Shown in pieces: positions 8,404 to 17,499 of a stretch of DNA of 64,000 nt. Position 1 is the first letter of the stretch, and every line of letters starts with the position of its first letter. Made by a program: the position numbers and the translations under genes. Origin of the DNA: Pseudomonas sp. P818 (GTDB taxonomy: Bacteria; Pseudomonadota; Gammaproteobacteria; Pseudomonadales; Pseudomonadaceae); the NCBI RefSeq assembly GCF_000418555.1, contig NZ_ATKM01000005.1, positions 868,001 through 932,000 on the forward strand, read 5' to 3'. The notes under the pieces are model-generated. The model searched no databases and was not told the DNA's origin. It worked only from the letters and a program-made list of their open reading frames with translations.

Positions 8404-9174
8404 TCAGTCGGCGATCCGCAGCTTGCGCGACTCGGTGTAGAAGTAGCGCAGCTTCTCGTACTCGAAGGGCGAGTTGAGTTGGCCGTAGCGAAAACCCGTG
8501 TTGGCGCGGGTATCGATGATTCTCAGGGTGGTGATACCGGGGTTGCTGCGTCCGACCTCGGCTACGTCAAGGTAATTGACGGCGTTCTCCAGGCTGTAAT
8601 CCGCCACCAGCCCGCCCGTGTCGCGCAGGTTCGATGGGCCGAGCAGCGGCAGCATCAGGTAGGGGCCGGCGGGCACGCCGTAGTAGCCCAGCGTCTGGCC
8701 GAAGTCTTCGTTGAATCTCGGCAGGCCCATTTTCGTCGCCGGATCCCAGATACCACCGACACCGAGAATGGTATTGAACAGCAAGCGCGCCGTGGTGTTC
8801 ATCGCCCGCTTGCCCTTGAGCTGCAGCACGCTGTTGGCCAGCGTGGGGATTTCACCAAGGTTGTTGAAGAAATTGTGCACGCCGGTCTGCACCAGGTCAG
8901 GCGTGACATAGCGGTAGCCGTCGACCACCGGCAGGAACACCCACTGATCGAAACGGTAGTTGAAGTGGTAGACGCGGCGGTTCCACGGCTCCAGCGGGTC
9001 GTAGACCTGCAGGGCGTCACTGGAAGCGCGCTCGAACTCCTGCTGATCCAGCCCCGGGTTGAATTTCAGATTCTGCAACGGGTTGGTGAAGCCGTCAGGG
9101 TCGATCTGGGGCTCGGCCAGTGACTGCCCGCTGGCCAGCAGCAGGGCGATGATCAGAGTGCTGTGCTTAACCAC
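8404..9174 (-). CDS. mlaA: MlaA/VacJ-family outer-membrane lipid asymmetry protein
   Basis: The protein of about 256 residues has the MlaA signature YDPLEPWNRRVYHFNYRFDQ, the helix NFFNNLGEIPTLANSVLQ, and FNTILGVGGIWDPA. MlaA sits in the outer membrane and removes mislocalised phospholipids from the outer leaflet to MlaC. I chose the GTG at 9174 because GGAG lies 7 bases upstream and the peptide VKHSTLIIALLLASGQSLA becomes a clean signal sequence; there is no clear lipobox cysteine. Its start overlaps the stop codon of the upstream hydrolase gene, suggesting translational coupling. Pseudomonads have a second MlaA elsewhere, so this may be a paralogue. Confidence 0.87.
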   Translation of the reverse strand: MVKHSTLIIALLLASGQSLAEPQIDPDGFTNPLQNLKFNPGLDQQEFERASSDALQVYDPLEPWNRRVYHFNYRFDQWVFLPVVDGYRYVTPDLVQTGVHNFFNNLGEIPTLANSVLQLKGKRAMNTTARLLFNTILGVGGIWDPATKMGLPRFNEDFGQTLGYYGVPAGPYLMLPLLGPSNLRDTGGLVADYSLENAVNYLDVAEVGRSNPGITTLRIIDTRANTGFRYGQLNSPFEYEKLRYFYTESRKLRIAD

Positions 9175-10473
9175 GGAAGAACTCCAGCATGGCGTCGGCA
9201 TTGACGCGATAGTTGAGGTTGCCGCAGTGCCCGCCGCGCGGGTAAAGGGTCAGGCGGTCGCCAAAGGTGCGGCGCAGGAAGCCGATATCGCCCTGGCCAA
9301 GGATCAGGTCATCGGCGTTGTGCATCACCGCGACCTTGTCGCTGCCCTTGAGGTAGTCCTCCAGCGCATACAGGCTGCTCTTGTCGATCAGCTGGTCGAG
9401 GCTGCCGCCGTCATAGCGCGCGCGCCACATGGGCATCAGTTGCTCGGCGATGTAGCAGTCGAAGTCGCAACGCAGAGCCATCTGGAAGAAGGGCGTGAGG
9501 CTGGTGCTCTCGGTGATCCGATAATCGCGCGGGGTGATCAGGCCACGGCGGTTGAGCAGGTCCGAAGTGAAGACGATGTCGGCGGAGGAGAAGCGGAACG
9601 AGGTGCCGATGAGCATGGCCATCTGTTCGTCCGAGAGGCGCTCGGTGGATTGCTGGAAGTCGTAGAGCATCGCCTCGTTGATATCCAGATAGCCCTTGTC
9701 GTTGAAGTAACGCGTCAGCTTGCCCAGCACCAGATCGTAGAAGTTGGTGCTGTTGTCGATGCCCTGCACCTTGGTCTGCACCAGCTTGTCCAGGTTGCTG
9801 ACGGAGGTGTAGAGGTTGACCGGCGGGTTGAGCAGCAGTACGCGCTTGAAATCGAAGGCGCGGCGGGTTTCGTCAATCTGGCTGACGAAGGCGGCATGCA
9901 GTGCGCCGAGGCTGTAATTGAAATCCCGGTGAGCAGGAATTCGCTGACTTCCAGTCTCGGGTGCTGGGCTCGTACTGCCTGCATGGCACGGTACAGGTCG
10001 TCGGCATCCTCGGGGCTGTAGCCTGGCGTGGCGAAGCGCGAGGCGGCAGCCATGAAGTCGTAGCTGGTCGGCGAGGACAGCTGCACGACATGGAAGCCGG
10101 CGCCGTAGAACAGTTTTTTCAGATATTCGTTGGTGCCGCTGGCGTAGTGCGCGCCTGTACCGGCGATGATGAAGATCAGCGGCGCCCGGCCTTTCTGTTC
10201 GGCCAGGCGGTAGCGCAGCTTGGTCACTGGCCAGAAATTGTCCAGCAACTCGAATTCGCGGTCAGGGCGCAGGCGTACCGAGTAGTCGCGCTGCCTGATA
10301 TCGCCATCAGCCGGCAGCTCCGGGCGCAGCTCGGGCGGCGTGGTCGCGATGGTCGCCTCGAACGGGTTGGCCAGCGGATAGCCGTAGCTTTCGGCATCCA
10401 CATCGGCGGCCATCGCCGAGGCACAGAAGACCAGGCCACCGAACAAGGCGGCGAGTCGGGCAAGGCTGGGCAT
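9167..10473 (-). pseudogene. Exported alpha/beta-hydrolase-like protein, frameshifted
   Basis: A signal peptide (MPSLARLAALFGGLVFCASA) is followed by a hydrolase-like fold with PLIFIIAGTGAHYASGTNEY and SSPTSYDFMAAASRFATPGY. At about 9927 the frame breaks inside the expected nucleophile elbow. The first frame reads LLTGISITASAH; the correct continuation FNYSLGALHAAFVSQIDE, with probable nucleophile Ser, is in another frame and runs to NADAMLEFFRG at 9167. One missing base (or two extra) near GGGATTTCAATTAC explains it; the repaired length is about 435 residues. The mlaA-like gene overlaps its stop, suggesting a joint envelope-lipid role. Function not established. Confidence 0.75.
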
Positions 10474-10632
10474 GTGCTAAGTCCCTTTGAATAAGAGAAC
10501 GTCTGGATTGAACAGCTGGCTTATGACAGCAGCAAGAGGGGCAAAGTGCCAGACTATCCTGACTTATCGCGGGGATCTTGAGTAGCAGGGCTATGTGGCC
10601 AAGCATGTCAGCCGGGGCGCTGGCCTGTTCAG

Positions 10633-10857
10633 TCAGGCCTGATGGTGCAACCAGGCGTGCTTGGGACGCTCCGGTGCGGGCTGGCGATTGCGTTCGAAAC
10701 GCTGCCAGATTTTTTCGTGGAAGTAGAAACCCACCGAGTTGCACAGCGGCTCGATCGCTGCCACCAGGCTACTGGCGGCAACGCTGCCGGTCAGCACGTA
10801 AGTGACACCGAAGGCAATGCAGAAGTGCATGATGGTGAAGGTCAGTGTCTTGAGCAT
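10633..10857 (-). CDS. DUF2061 small membrane protein
   Basis: The 74-residue protein MLKTLTFTIMHFCIAFGVTY... has two predicted membrane helices (about residues 5-22 and 25-45). It also has the DUF2061 features of a conserved Glu-Pro turn (IEPLCNSVGFYFHEKIW) and a charged C-terminal tail. It is probably an inner-membrane protein of unknown function. It stands alone on the minus strand, with an AT-rich divergent intergenic region of about 155 bases up to the DUF2784 gene. The 10474-10632 stretch on its other side shows no feature I can support. Confidence 0.75.
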   Translation of the reverse strand: MLKTLTFTIMHFCIAFGVTYVLTGSVAASSLVAAIEPLCNSVGFYFHEKIWQRFERNRQPAPERPKHAWLHHQA

Positions 10858-11012
10858 GATGCACCTCGTTGAGAATCATTTCGTCTTTTGTGAAAGGCTA
10901 GTCCTGTTCGTTCGGCTCGGGAAATGTGGCGTTTGCATGGCTTAGATAGGATTTGTTAATTAATTTTTTATATTTTTAAGTTTTTCTCTATATCAATTCG
11001 AGGAAGGAATAA

Positions 11013-11386
11013 ATGATTTGGCGTATGGCTGCCGATGCTCTGGTGCTGGTGCACCTGAGCTTCATTCTGTTCGTGCTGTCGGCGGCTTGCTGTTGTTGCG
11101 TTGGCCGCGGTTGCTCTGGCTGCACCTGCCAGCGGTTACCTGGGGCATCGTGGTGGAATGTTTGCACCTGGGGTGCCCGCTGACACCCTGGGAAAATCAG
11201 TTGCGCCGCGCGGCGGGGCAGGCGGGCTACGAAGGCGGCTTCATCGAGCATTACCTGATACCGCTGATCTACCCGGCCGGGCTCACGCCGCAGATTCAGC
11301 TCTGGCTGGGCGCCATCGTCGTGCTGGTCAATCTGACTGTCTATGCCTGGCTGATCTGGCGCTGGCGCGCTGTGGCACGGGCCTGA
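11013..11386 (+). pseudogene. DUF2784 membrane protein, frameshifted near the N-terminus
   Basis: ATG 11013 follows the strong ribosome site AGGAAGGA, and the product begins MIWRMAADALVLVHLSFILF. After the VL codons at about 11077 the frame turns into a cysteine-rich nonsense run. The next frame reads GGLLLLRWPRLLWLHLPA, VECLHLGCPLTPWENQLR, GFIEHYLIPLIYPAGLT and ends WRWRAVARA, which is DUF2784. Adding one T (CTGTCGGC back to CTGTTCGGC) restores about 124 residues with four membrane helices. Function is unknown. The precise single-base fix suggests an error or a very recent mutation. Confidence 0.8.
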
Positions 11387-11483
11387 TTTGTCTTGCCTAT
11401 TCATAAGCCTGATGAAGGCTCGGTGGCTTTATCTCCTTCGCTACACTGCCGCCATCGCAACCAAACACTGAAGGCAGGCTGCT

Positions 11484-12296
11484 ATGCAAAACCGCATGAT
11501 GATCACTGGCGCGGGCTCCGGCCTGGGACGCGAAATTGCCCTGCGTTGGGCGCGCGAAGGCTGGCGCCTGGCACTGGCCGATGTCAACGAAGCCGGTCTG
11601 GCGGAAACCCTGAAAATGGTGCGCGAGGCGGGCGGTGAGGGTTTCACCCGGCGCTGCGACGTGCGCGACTACAGCCAGCTGACCGCCCTGGCGCAGGCCT
11701 GTGAGGAGCAGTTCGACGGTATCGATGTCATCGTCAACAACGCTGGGGTTGCCTCCGGCGGCTTCTTCGCCGAGCTGTCGCTGGAGGATTGGGATTGGCA
11801 GATCTCGATCAACCTGATGGGCGTGGTCAAGGGGTGCAAGGCATTCCTGCCGCTGCTGGAAAAGAGCAAGGGCAGGATCGTCAATATCGCCTCCATGGCC
11901 GCGTTGATGCAGGGCCCGGGCATGAGCAACTACAACGTGGCCAAGGCCGGTGTAGTGGCCTTGTCGGAAAGCCTGCTGGTGGAGTTGCGCCAGCTGGAGA
12001 TCGGCGTGCATGTGGTCTGCCCATCCTTCTTCCAGACCAACCTGCTCGATTCCTTCCGTGGTCCGACCCCGGCGATGAAGGCTCAGGTGGGCAAATTGCT
12101 GGAAAGCTCGCCGATCAGCGCGGCGGACATCGCCGACTATATCCATGATGAAATGGCCAAGGGCAGCTTCATGATCCTCCCACACGAGATGGGCCGCATG
12201 GCCTGGGCGATCAAGCAGAAGAACCCGCAGGCGCTGTACGACGAGATGGCCAGCATGGCCGAGAAAATGCGCGGCAAGGTCAAGTCCGCGAGCTGA
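11484..12296 (+). CDS. Short-chain dehydrogenase/reductase
   Basis: This is a 270-residue classical SDR. It has the NAD(P)-binding TGAGSGLGREIA motif at residues 8-19, a CDVRD acidic turn, NNAG near residue 88, the Ser of IVNIASMAA, and the catalytic YNVAK motif near residue 150. The C-terminal extension (MGRMAWAIKQKNPQALYDEM) resembles the SDR subgroup often annotated as acetoin dehydrogenase-like or fatty alcohol related. The exact substrate cannot be read from sequence. It stands alone between the DUF2784 gene and the MFS gene, with a plausible ribosome site (GGCAGG) before the ATG. Confidence 0.88.
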   Translation: MQNRMMITGAGSGLGREIALRWAREGWRLALADVNEAGLAETLKMVREAGGEGFTRRCDVRDYSQLTALAQACEEQFDGIDVIVNNAGVASGGFFAELSLEDWDWQISINLMGVVKGCKAFLPLLEKSKGRIVNIASMAALMQGPGMSNYNVAKAGVVALSESLLVELRQLEIGVHVVCPSFFQTNLLDSFRGPTPAMKAQVGKLLESSPISAADIADYIHDEMAKGSFMILPHEMGRMAWAIKQKNPQALYDEMASMAEKMRGKVKSAS

Positions 12297-12396
12297 CCGA
12301 AAAGTCAGTTATTCATGCCTGCAGGCTTGCCTGGCGCGGCCTGCAGGGGTAGGGTGGCCGACCCGGCCTGCCTGCCGTCATGACCATGGAATACCT

Positions 12397-13557
12397 GTGA
12401 AACCAGTCCCTCGGGCCCTGCTGCTAGTGGCCCTGGTGCTGGCGGCGATCAATTTGCGCCCCGGCATCACTTCCCTCGCGCCTTTGATCGAACGCATCGC
12501 TGCGGAGCTGTCGCTGAGCCGCAGTTTCATCAGCCTGACCACCGCCCTGCCGGTGCTGTGCATGGGGCTGCTGGCGCCACTGGCGCCGCGCCTGGCCATG
12601 CGCTGGGGGCTCGAACGCACCATCGTGCTTTGCCTTGGGCTGATTGGCCTGGCGCTGCTGGCGCGTCTGGCCGCGCACCAGAGTGCGGTGCTGATCGGCA
12701 GCGCCATTGCTTTGGGCGCTGCCATCGCGGTTGCCGGGCCTTTGCTGTCCGGGTTCATCAAACGCCACTTCGCCAGCCAGATGGGGCGCGTGGTCGGCTG
12801 GTACTCGCTGGGCATGGCCATCGGCGGTGCCGGCGGTGCGGTGCTCACGGCTCCGGCCACCGCACTGTTCGGCGATGCCTGGCATCTGGGTTTGGCAGTA
12901 TGGGCCGTGCCGGCTTTGCTCGGGGGGATGCTCTGGCTGTGGTTGCCCAACCAGGCTGGCGCTGCCGAGGCGCAGGAAAGTGGTGGCCTGCCCTGGCGGC
13001 AGCCACGCGCCTGGTTGATCAGTTGCTTCTTCGCCATTCAGGCTGGGCTGTTCTATGCCATCGCGACCTGGGCCGTGGCGCGCTACCACGAAGCCGGGCT
13101 GAGCATGCTGCGCAGCAATTCTTTGCTCAGCCTGGCCATGCTCATGGGGATGCCCAGCTCCTTCCTGCTGCCCTGGCTGGCGCAGCGCTACAACGCCCGT
13201 TACCCGCTGCTGCTGGCTTGCGGCGCGGTTACCTGCGGCTGTCTGGCGATGGTCACCTTCATGCCGCGTTTCGTTCCGGAGCTCTGGGCGGTGATCCTGG
13301 GCTTTTCCCTGGGCGGCTCCTTCGCCCTGTCGCTGGTATTGCCGCTGTACGAAGCCGGCTCGCCGATGGCGGTCAGTCGCTGGACGGCGATGATGCTCTT
13401 CACCGGCTACTGCCTCGGCTGCCTGACGCCGATTCTCACCGGCCTGGCGCGCGACCTGTCCGGCAGCTACCGCCTGCCGTTCGCGGTACTGACAGGGCTG
13501 GCATTGCTGATGACGCTGGTGGCCTGGTTGCTGGGGCGCAGCCGGCATACAGGCTGA
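12397..13557 (+). CDS. MFS transporter, CynX/NimT family
   Basis: This 386-residue inner-membrane transporter has about 12 hydrophobic segments and the CynX signature LRPGITSLAPLIERI in TM1, plus MGLLAPLAPRLAMRWGLERT in the first cytoplasmic loop. CynX-family members move cyanate, 2-nitroimidazole or other small anions or drugs; the substrate here is unknown. Translation starts at GTG 12397, because the nearby upstream ATG codons hit a stop within five codons. No co-transcribed enzyme points to a substrate, and a cyanase gene is absent. Confidence 0.85.
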   Translation: MKPVPRALLLVALVLAAINLRPGITSLAPLIERIAAELSLSRSFISLTTALPVLCMGLLAPLAPRLAMRWGLERTIVLCLGLIGLALLARLAAHQSAVLIGSAIALGAAIAVAGPLLSGFIKRHFASQMGRVVGWYSLGMAIGGAGGAVLTAPATALFGDAWHLGLAVWAVPALLGGMLWLWLPNQAGAAEAQESGGLPWRQPRAWLISCFFAIQAGLFYAIATWAVARYHEAGLSMLRSNSLLSLAMLMGMPSSFLLPWLAQRYNARYPLLLACGAVTCGCLAMVTFMPRFVPELWAVILGFSLGGSFALSLVLPLYEAGSPMAVSRWTAMMLFTGYCLGCLTPILTGLARDLSGSYRLPFAVLTGLALLMTLVAWLLGRSRHTG

Positions 13558-13631
13558 AGAATTCGTACCAGTTCCTTTCTTGCTCGGGTGCGCTGTGTTA
13601 GAAGGCTTTCTGCTTTTTCAGGAGTGCCGGT

Positions 13632-14060
13632 GTGGAGTCCGAATCCATCGTCTATGGCTGCATCCGCGACTGGCCCTCGGATGATCCCGAGCAGCGTCGT
13701 CTGCGCCGCGAAACCAACCACGGCGTATTGGCCGAATTGCCATCGGGCGATCTCTGGCCCTTTCTTGGGCGTGAGATGTTCTCCTTCTGCGAGCTGCCGG
13801 GGGCGGGCCTTTACCAGACTCAGGTCATTCACTTCGGTGCCAGCTACGGCGCAGTGGAGTATGAATGGAACCTGTGGATCGAAGCGTTCGAGACGCTACT
13901 CAAGCGCCTGTACTGGGCCAGTGCCGTGGTTCACCTGGAAACCGAACTCAACGGCATGCATACCTTTCGCTGGGAGTCAGACAACGGCTTTCACAGCCCG
14001 CAGGAAGGTGCGCTGCGCGTGCGCTGCGCCTGGGAGCGTGAGGGCGCCCTGCGTGTTTAG
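13632..14060 (+). CDS. Conserved hypothetical protein, 142 aa
   Basis: I do not recognise this family. Translation starts at GTG 13632 (MESESIVYGCIRDWPSDDP) behind a clear AGGAG. The product is soluble, acidic and rich in aromatic residues (EWNLWIEAFETLLKRLYWAS), with no signal peptide or membrane helix. It ends 9 bases before the UPF0060 gene, so the two may be co-transcribed. Codon use looks like its neighbours. Confidence 0.7.
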   Translation: MESESIVYGCIRDWPSDDPEQRRLRRETNHGVLAELPSGDLWPFLGREMFSFCELPGAGLYQTQVIHFGASYGAVEYEWNLWIEAFETLLKRLYWASAVVHLETELNGMHTFRWESDNGFHSPQEGALRVRCAWEREGALRV

Positions 14061-14069
14061 GCAGCAGGG

Positions 14070-14402
14070 ATGATCAACTACCTGTGGTTTCTGCTGGCGG
14101 CGCTGTTCGAGATCGCCGGCTGCTATGCGTTCTGGATGTGGTTGCGGCTGGATCGCAGCGCCTGGTGGATAGCGCCTGGGCTGCTGAGTCTCGTGCTCTT
14201 CGCCCTGATTCTCACCCGGGTCGAGGCCTCCTTCGCCGGGCGCGCCTATGCCGCCTATGGTGGCGTATACATCGTCGCTTCGCTGGCCTGGCTGGCGCTG
14301 ATCGAAAAGACCCGACCGATGCTCAGCGACTGGTTGGGTGCTGCACTGTGCCTGGCAGGTGCTGCGATCATCCTGCTGGGACCTCGGCTACATTCCTCCT
14401 GA
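14070..14402 (+). CDS. UPF0060 (YnfA-family) small membrane protein
   Basis: The 110-residue protein has four membrane helices and the family marks [25 protein letters not shown], and [19 protein letters not shown]. It belongs to the drug/metabolite superfamily fold related to small multidrug exporters; YnfA in Shigella was reported to export dyes. It sits in the inner membrane. It begins 9 bases after the preceding hypothetical gene. Confidence 0.9.
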   Translation: MINYLWFLLAALFEIAGCYAFWMWLRLDRSAWWIAPGLLSLVLFALILTRVEASFAGRAYAAYGGVYIVASLAWLALIEKTRPMLSDWLGAALCLAGAAIILLGPRLHSS

Positions 14403-14435
14403 ATGGCTTATAAGCAGTAGAAGTAAAAAGTTCCG

Positions 14436-14453
14436 CTGTCATCAAATCTTTAT
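14436..14453 (+). promoter_or_regulatory. Candidate PhoB (Pho) box upstream of the phosphate porin
   Basis: CTGTCAT at 14436-14442 is an exact Pho half-site. A poor second half (TCTTTAT) sits 11 bases on, the expected repeat spacing. It lies 126 bases before the OprP/OprO ATG. The second half matches at only 3 of 7 positions, so this is a candidate only. Confidence 0.4.
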
Positions 14454-14561
14454 ATATCGGCAACTGCGCTGAAATAACCCCTCGCCAAGATTCCCCCCAG
14501 CACGAACGAGCCCAAAGCTCGGGTGTTTTCAACACTAAAAGTCCAACAGGGGAATTTCTCG

Positions 14562-15815
14562 ATGATCCGTAAGCACTTCGCCGGTTTCGTAGCCAGCGCC
14601 CTGGCTCTGGCCGTCTCCGCCCAGGCTTTCGCCGGTACCGTCACCACTGACGGCGCCGATATCGTGATCAAGACCAAAGGCGGTTTTGAAGCTTCCACCA
14701 CCGACAAACAGTTCGGTTTCAAGATCGGTGGTCGTCTGCAGGCAGACTTCGACCAGTTCGACGGCATCTACACCCGTAACGGCAACACCGCCAACGAAGC
14801 CTACTTCCGTCGCGCCATCCTGGAAATTTCCGGTGTTGCCTACACCGACTGGAAATATGCGTTCAACGTCGACTTCGGCGAGAGCGGCAGCAGCAAGTGG
14901 GACGAGGCCTCGATCACCTACACCGGTTTCAAGCCGGTCAACGTGAAGATCGGCCGCTTCGATCCTGACTTCGGCCTCGAAAAAGCCACCAGCTCCAAGT
15001 GGATTACCGCCATCGAGCGTTCCGCTGTCTATGACCTGGCCGATTGGGTGAACGACAAGCAGGACGGCATGGGCGTACAGGTCAGCGGTGTCGCTGGCGA
15101 CATGTTCTACGGTTCGGCTGGTTTCAACCGCGCCAAGAACAACGAAGACACAAACGGCAAGAACAACAACACCTACAACCTGCGTGGTGTGTTCGCGCCG
15201 ATGGCCGAAGCCGGTAACGTTCTGCACTTCGGCGTCAACTACGCCAAGCGCAACACCGAAGACTTCGATGGCCGCATCCGTTCGCGCCTCAACGTGCGTG
15301 GTACTACTGAAGACGGCGTAAACGGCAACCGTCCTGATTTTGCTCCGGCCGTTGCTGGCCAGTTCGACAGCGATAGCGCCTGGGGTCTGGAAGCGGCTTT
15401 CGCAGCCGGCCCGTTCTCCGTTCAGAGCGAATACCTGCGTCGTGACATCGACGCCAGGTCTGGCTCGGCACGCGATGACCGCGAAGCCACCGGCTACAAC
15501 GTTCAACTCGCCTACACCCTGACCGGTGAAGCGCGCGGCTACAAGCTCGACGGCGGCAAGTTCGACAGCATCAAGCCGGACAACAAGCAGTTTGGCGCCT
15601 GGGAAGTGTTCTACCGTTACGACAACATCAAGGCCGAAGAGTCGAACATCATCGACACCAAAGCCAAGATTCACACCGTCGGTGTTAACTGGTATGCCAA
15701 CGAGGCGGTCAAGGTTTCCGCCAACTACCTGAAAGCGTCTGCTGACAACGTGACCAACGCTGCTGGCGACGACGATGGCGATGCCGTAAGCCTGCGCCTG
15801 CAGTACGCCTTCTAA
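14562..15815 (+). CDS. oprP: OprP/OprO-family phosphate-selective porin
   Basis: The 417-residue outer-membrane porin has a signal peptide [20 protein letters not shown] ending QAFA. Early in the mature protein are the OprP signature [17 protein letters not shown] and [14 protein letters not shown], and it ends in the outer-membrane terminal Phe (SLRLQYAF). OprP forms trimers that bind phosphate through Arg and Lys ladders; OprO prefers pyrophosphate, and sequence alone does not decide between them. ATG 14562 follows AGGGGA. A possible Pho box is upstream and a strong terminator downstream, so it is a single-gene unit. Confidence 0.88.
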   Translation: MIRKHFAGFVASALALAVSAQAFAGTVTTDGADIVIKTKGGFEASTTDKQFGFKIGGRLQADFDQFDGIYTRNGNTANEAYFRRAILEISGVAYTDWKYAFNVDFGESGSSKWDEASITYTGFKPVNVKIGRFDPDFGLEKATSSKWITAIERSAVYDLADWVNDKQDGMGVQVSGVAGDMFYGSAGFNRAKNNEDTNGKNNNTYNLRGVFAPMAEAGNVLHFGVNYAKRNTEDFDGRIRSRLNVRGTTEDGVNGNRPDFAPAVAGQFDSDSAWGLEAAFAAGPFSVQSEYLRRDIDARSGSARDDREATGYNVQLAYTLTGEARGYKLDGGKFDSIKPDNKQFGAWEVFYRYDNIKAEESNIIDTKAKIHTVGVNWYANEAVKVSANYLKASADNVTNAAGDDDGDAVSLRLQYAF

Positions 15816-15842
15816 CGCACCATCGATTCTGCTCCTGATTGA

Positions 15843-15868
15843 GCCCCGCCTTCTGGCGGGGCTTTTTT
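15843..15868 (+). terminator. Terminator of the phosphate porin gene
   Basis: An 8-bp GC-rich stem (GCCCCGCC/GGCGGGGC) with a TTCT loop is followed by TTTTTTT, 27 bases after the porin stop codon. This is a textbook intrinsic terminator. Confidence 0.92.
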
Positions 15869-15897
15869 TCGTCCGTCGTTTTCGCCAGACTGGCTTC

Positions 15898-17031
15898 ATG
15901 CCTTTGCACTCCTTATCCCTGCTGTCCCAGATTCCAGCCGCCAAGTGGGATGCCCTGCTGCCGCGCTCGCAGCCTTTTTTGCGCCATGCCTTTCTTTCCT
16001 CTCTGGAGGACAGCGGCAGCGTTGGTCATGGCACTGGCTGGTTGCCTTCGCACCGGCTCTGGTACGACGAACAGGGCGAGGTGCAGGCGGCGTTGCCGGC
16101 CTATGTGAAGCAGCACTCCTACGGTGAATACGTGTTCGATCACGCCTGGGCCGATGCCTGTCGGCGTGCCGGCATCGCTTATTACCCCAAGCTGTTGTGC
16201 GCTGTGCCGTTTTCTCCGGTGAGCGGGGCACGTTTGCTTGGTGACGCCGGAGCGGCTGCCAAGCTGCTCGACACCCTGGCTGCTGAATTGAGCGCAGAGG
16301 GCTTGTCGAGCCTGCATATCAATTTCACCAGCCCGGCCTGCGATGCGTTGATGGCAACGCGTGAGGGCTGGCTGGAACGTCTCGGCTGCCAGTTCCACTG
16401 GCAGAACCGCGGTTATCGCGATTTTCACGACTTTCTCGATGCGCTCAGCTCACGCAAACGCAAGCAGATGCGCAAGGAGCGTGAGCAGGTCGCGGGGCAG
16501 GGCATCGAATTCGCCTGGCACCGTGGCCATGAGTTGAGTGAGGCGGACTGGGACTTCGTCTACCACTGCTACGCCAATACCTACCATGTGCGTGGGCAGG
16601 CGCCCTACCTGACTCGGGACTTCTTCAGCCTGTTGGCCGAGCGCATGCCGGAAATGATCCGCGTGGTGTTTGCCTTGCAGCACGGGCGGCCGCTGGCCAT
16701 GGCCTTCAGCCTGGTCGATGGCGATACCTTCTATGGTCGTTACTGGGGCTGCCTGGCCGAGTTCGACCGTCTGCATTTCGAAACCTGCTTCTATCAGGGC
16801 ATGGAGCTGGCTATCGCCGAAGGTCTTGGTCGCTTCGACGCAGGGGCGCAGGGGGAGCACAAACTGATTCGCGGTTTCGAGCCGGTGATCACCCGTTCAT
16901 GGCATTATCTTCGCCACCCGGGGCTGCATGCCGCGGTCGCCGAGTTTCTCGAGCAGGAGCGCTCTGGCGTGCGGGGGTACGCTGAGGAGGCGCGCAGTTA
17001 TCTGCCTTTTCGTCAGTCCGGCGAAGCCTGA
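15898..17031 (+). CDS. FemAB-like GNAT-superfamily protein (DUF482)
   Basis: This 377-residue protein matches the DUF482/FemAB-like acyltransferase family. Conserved pieces are SHRLWYDEQG, the WADACRRAGIAYYPKL segment, SSRKRKQMRKERE, YANTYHVRGQAPYLTRDFF, YGRYWGCLAEFDRLHFETCF and GAQGEHKLIRGF. Family members are sometimes named peptidoglycan biosynthesis proteins, but the acyl donor and target are not established. It is cytoplasmic and has no signal peptide. It stands alone between the porin terminator and a long putP leader. Confidence 0.82.
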   Translation: MPLHSLSLLSQIPAAKWDALLPRSQPFLRHAFLSSLEDSGSVGHGTGWLPSHRLWYDEQGEVQAALPAYVKQHSYGEYVFDHAWADACRRAGIAYYPKLLCAVPFSPVSGARLLGDAGAAAKLLDTLAAELSAEGLSSLHINFTSPACDALMATREGWLERLGCQFHWQNRGYRDFHDFLDALSSRKRKQMRKEREQVAGQGIEFAWHRGHELSEADWDFVYHCYANTYHVRGQAPYLTRDFFSLLAERMPEMIRVVFALQHGRPLAMAFSLVDGDTFYGRYWGCLAEFDRLHFETCFYQGMELAIAEGLGRFDAGAQGEHKLIRGFEPVITRSWHYLRHPGLHAAVAEFLEQERSGVRGYAEEARSYLPFRQSGEA

Positions 17032-17499
17032 TCGAGCGATCAGGTTATCGACCTCGGGCCGAAACGCTTGTTTGCCGGAAGTTCCCTGCGTCGGAGATTT
17101 CTGTAAAAACTCCAGAGCTTTCAGCAAGAAGCCTGCTCTCCTCTGCCACTAAATTCCGCCCTTCACTTTCGTTACGACCTTTTTTGTCTGCGCCGATTGC
17201 TCAGTTTGGCTTTGCTGGGCTAGACCGATCATGGCGGTTCCTGCAGTCGAAGTAGGGTAGTAACGCGATTCGGTGGCCGCAGGCGCAAGCCAGGGAGGTC
17301 AGGGAAGGTGCTCATGCACATGCCGATGCGGTGACGAAGTGGTGGAGATTTCACTGCGCCGGTATCTGCCCCTGATCGTGCTCACCAGACATCGGTGTGA
17401 CGAGGAAAGAGACCGGAGCCCCGCATCCGCCAACACGGTTGCACTTTGCCAAGCTGGGCACGGTGCCCAAGAACAACAAACGAGAGGGGAGCCCCCCAA
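17032..17499. other. 468-base intergenic region and putP leader
   Basis: I see no gene here. The only notable motif is a 13-bp perfect palindrome GGGCACGGTGCCC at 17456-17468, about 30 bases before the putP start, which could be an operator or a short leader hairpin. The ribosome site GAGGGGA lies at about 17483. No convincing sigma-70 or sigma-54 promoter could be assigned by eye. Confidence 0.4.

Noticed and set aside
17410..17450. Possible sigma-54 promoter (GG...GC) in the putP leader
   Set aside because: The spacing between GG and GC is 9, not the required 10, and the -24 element is poor.
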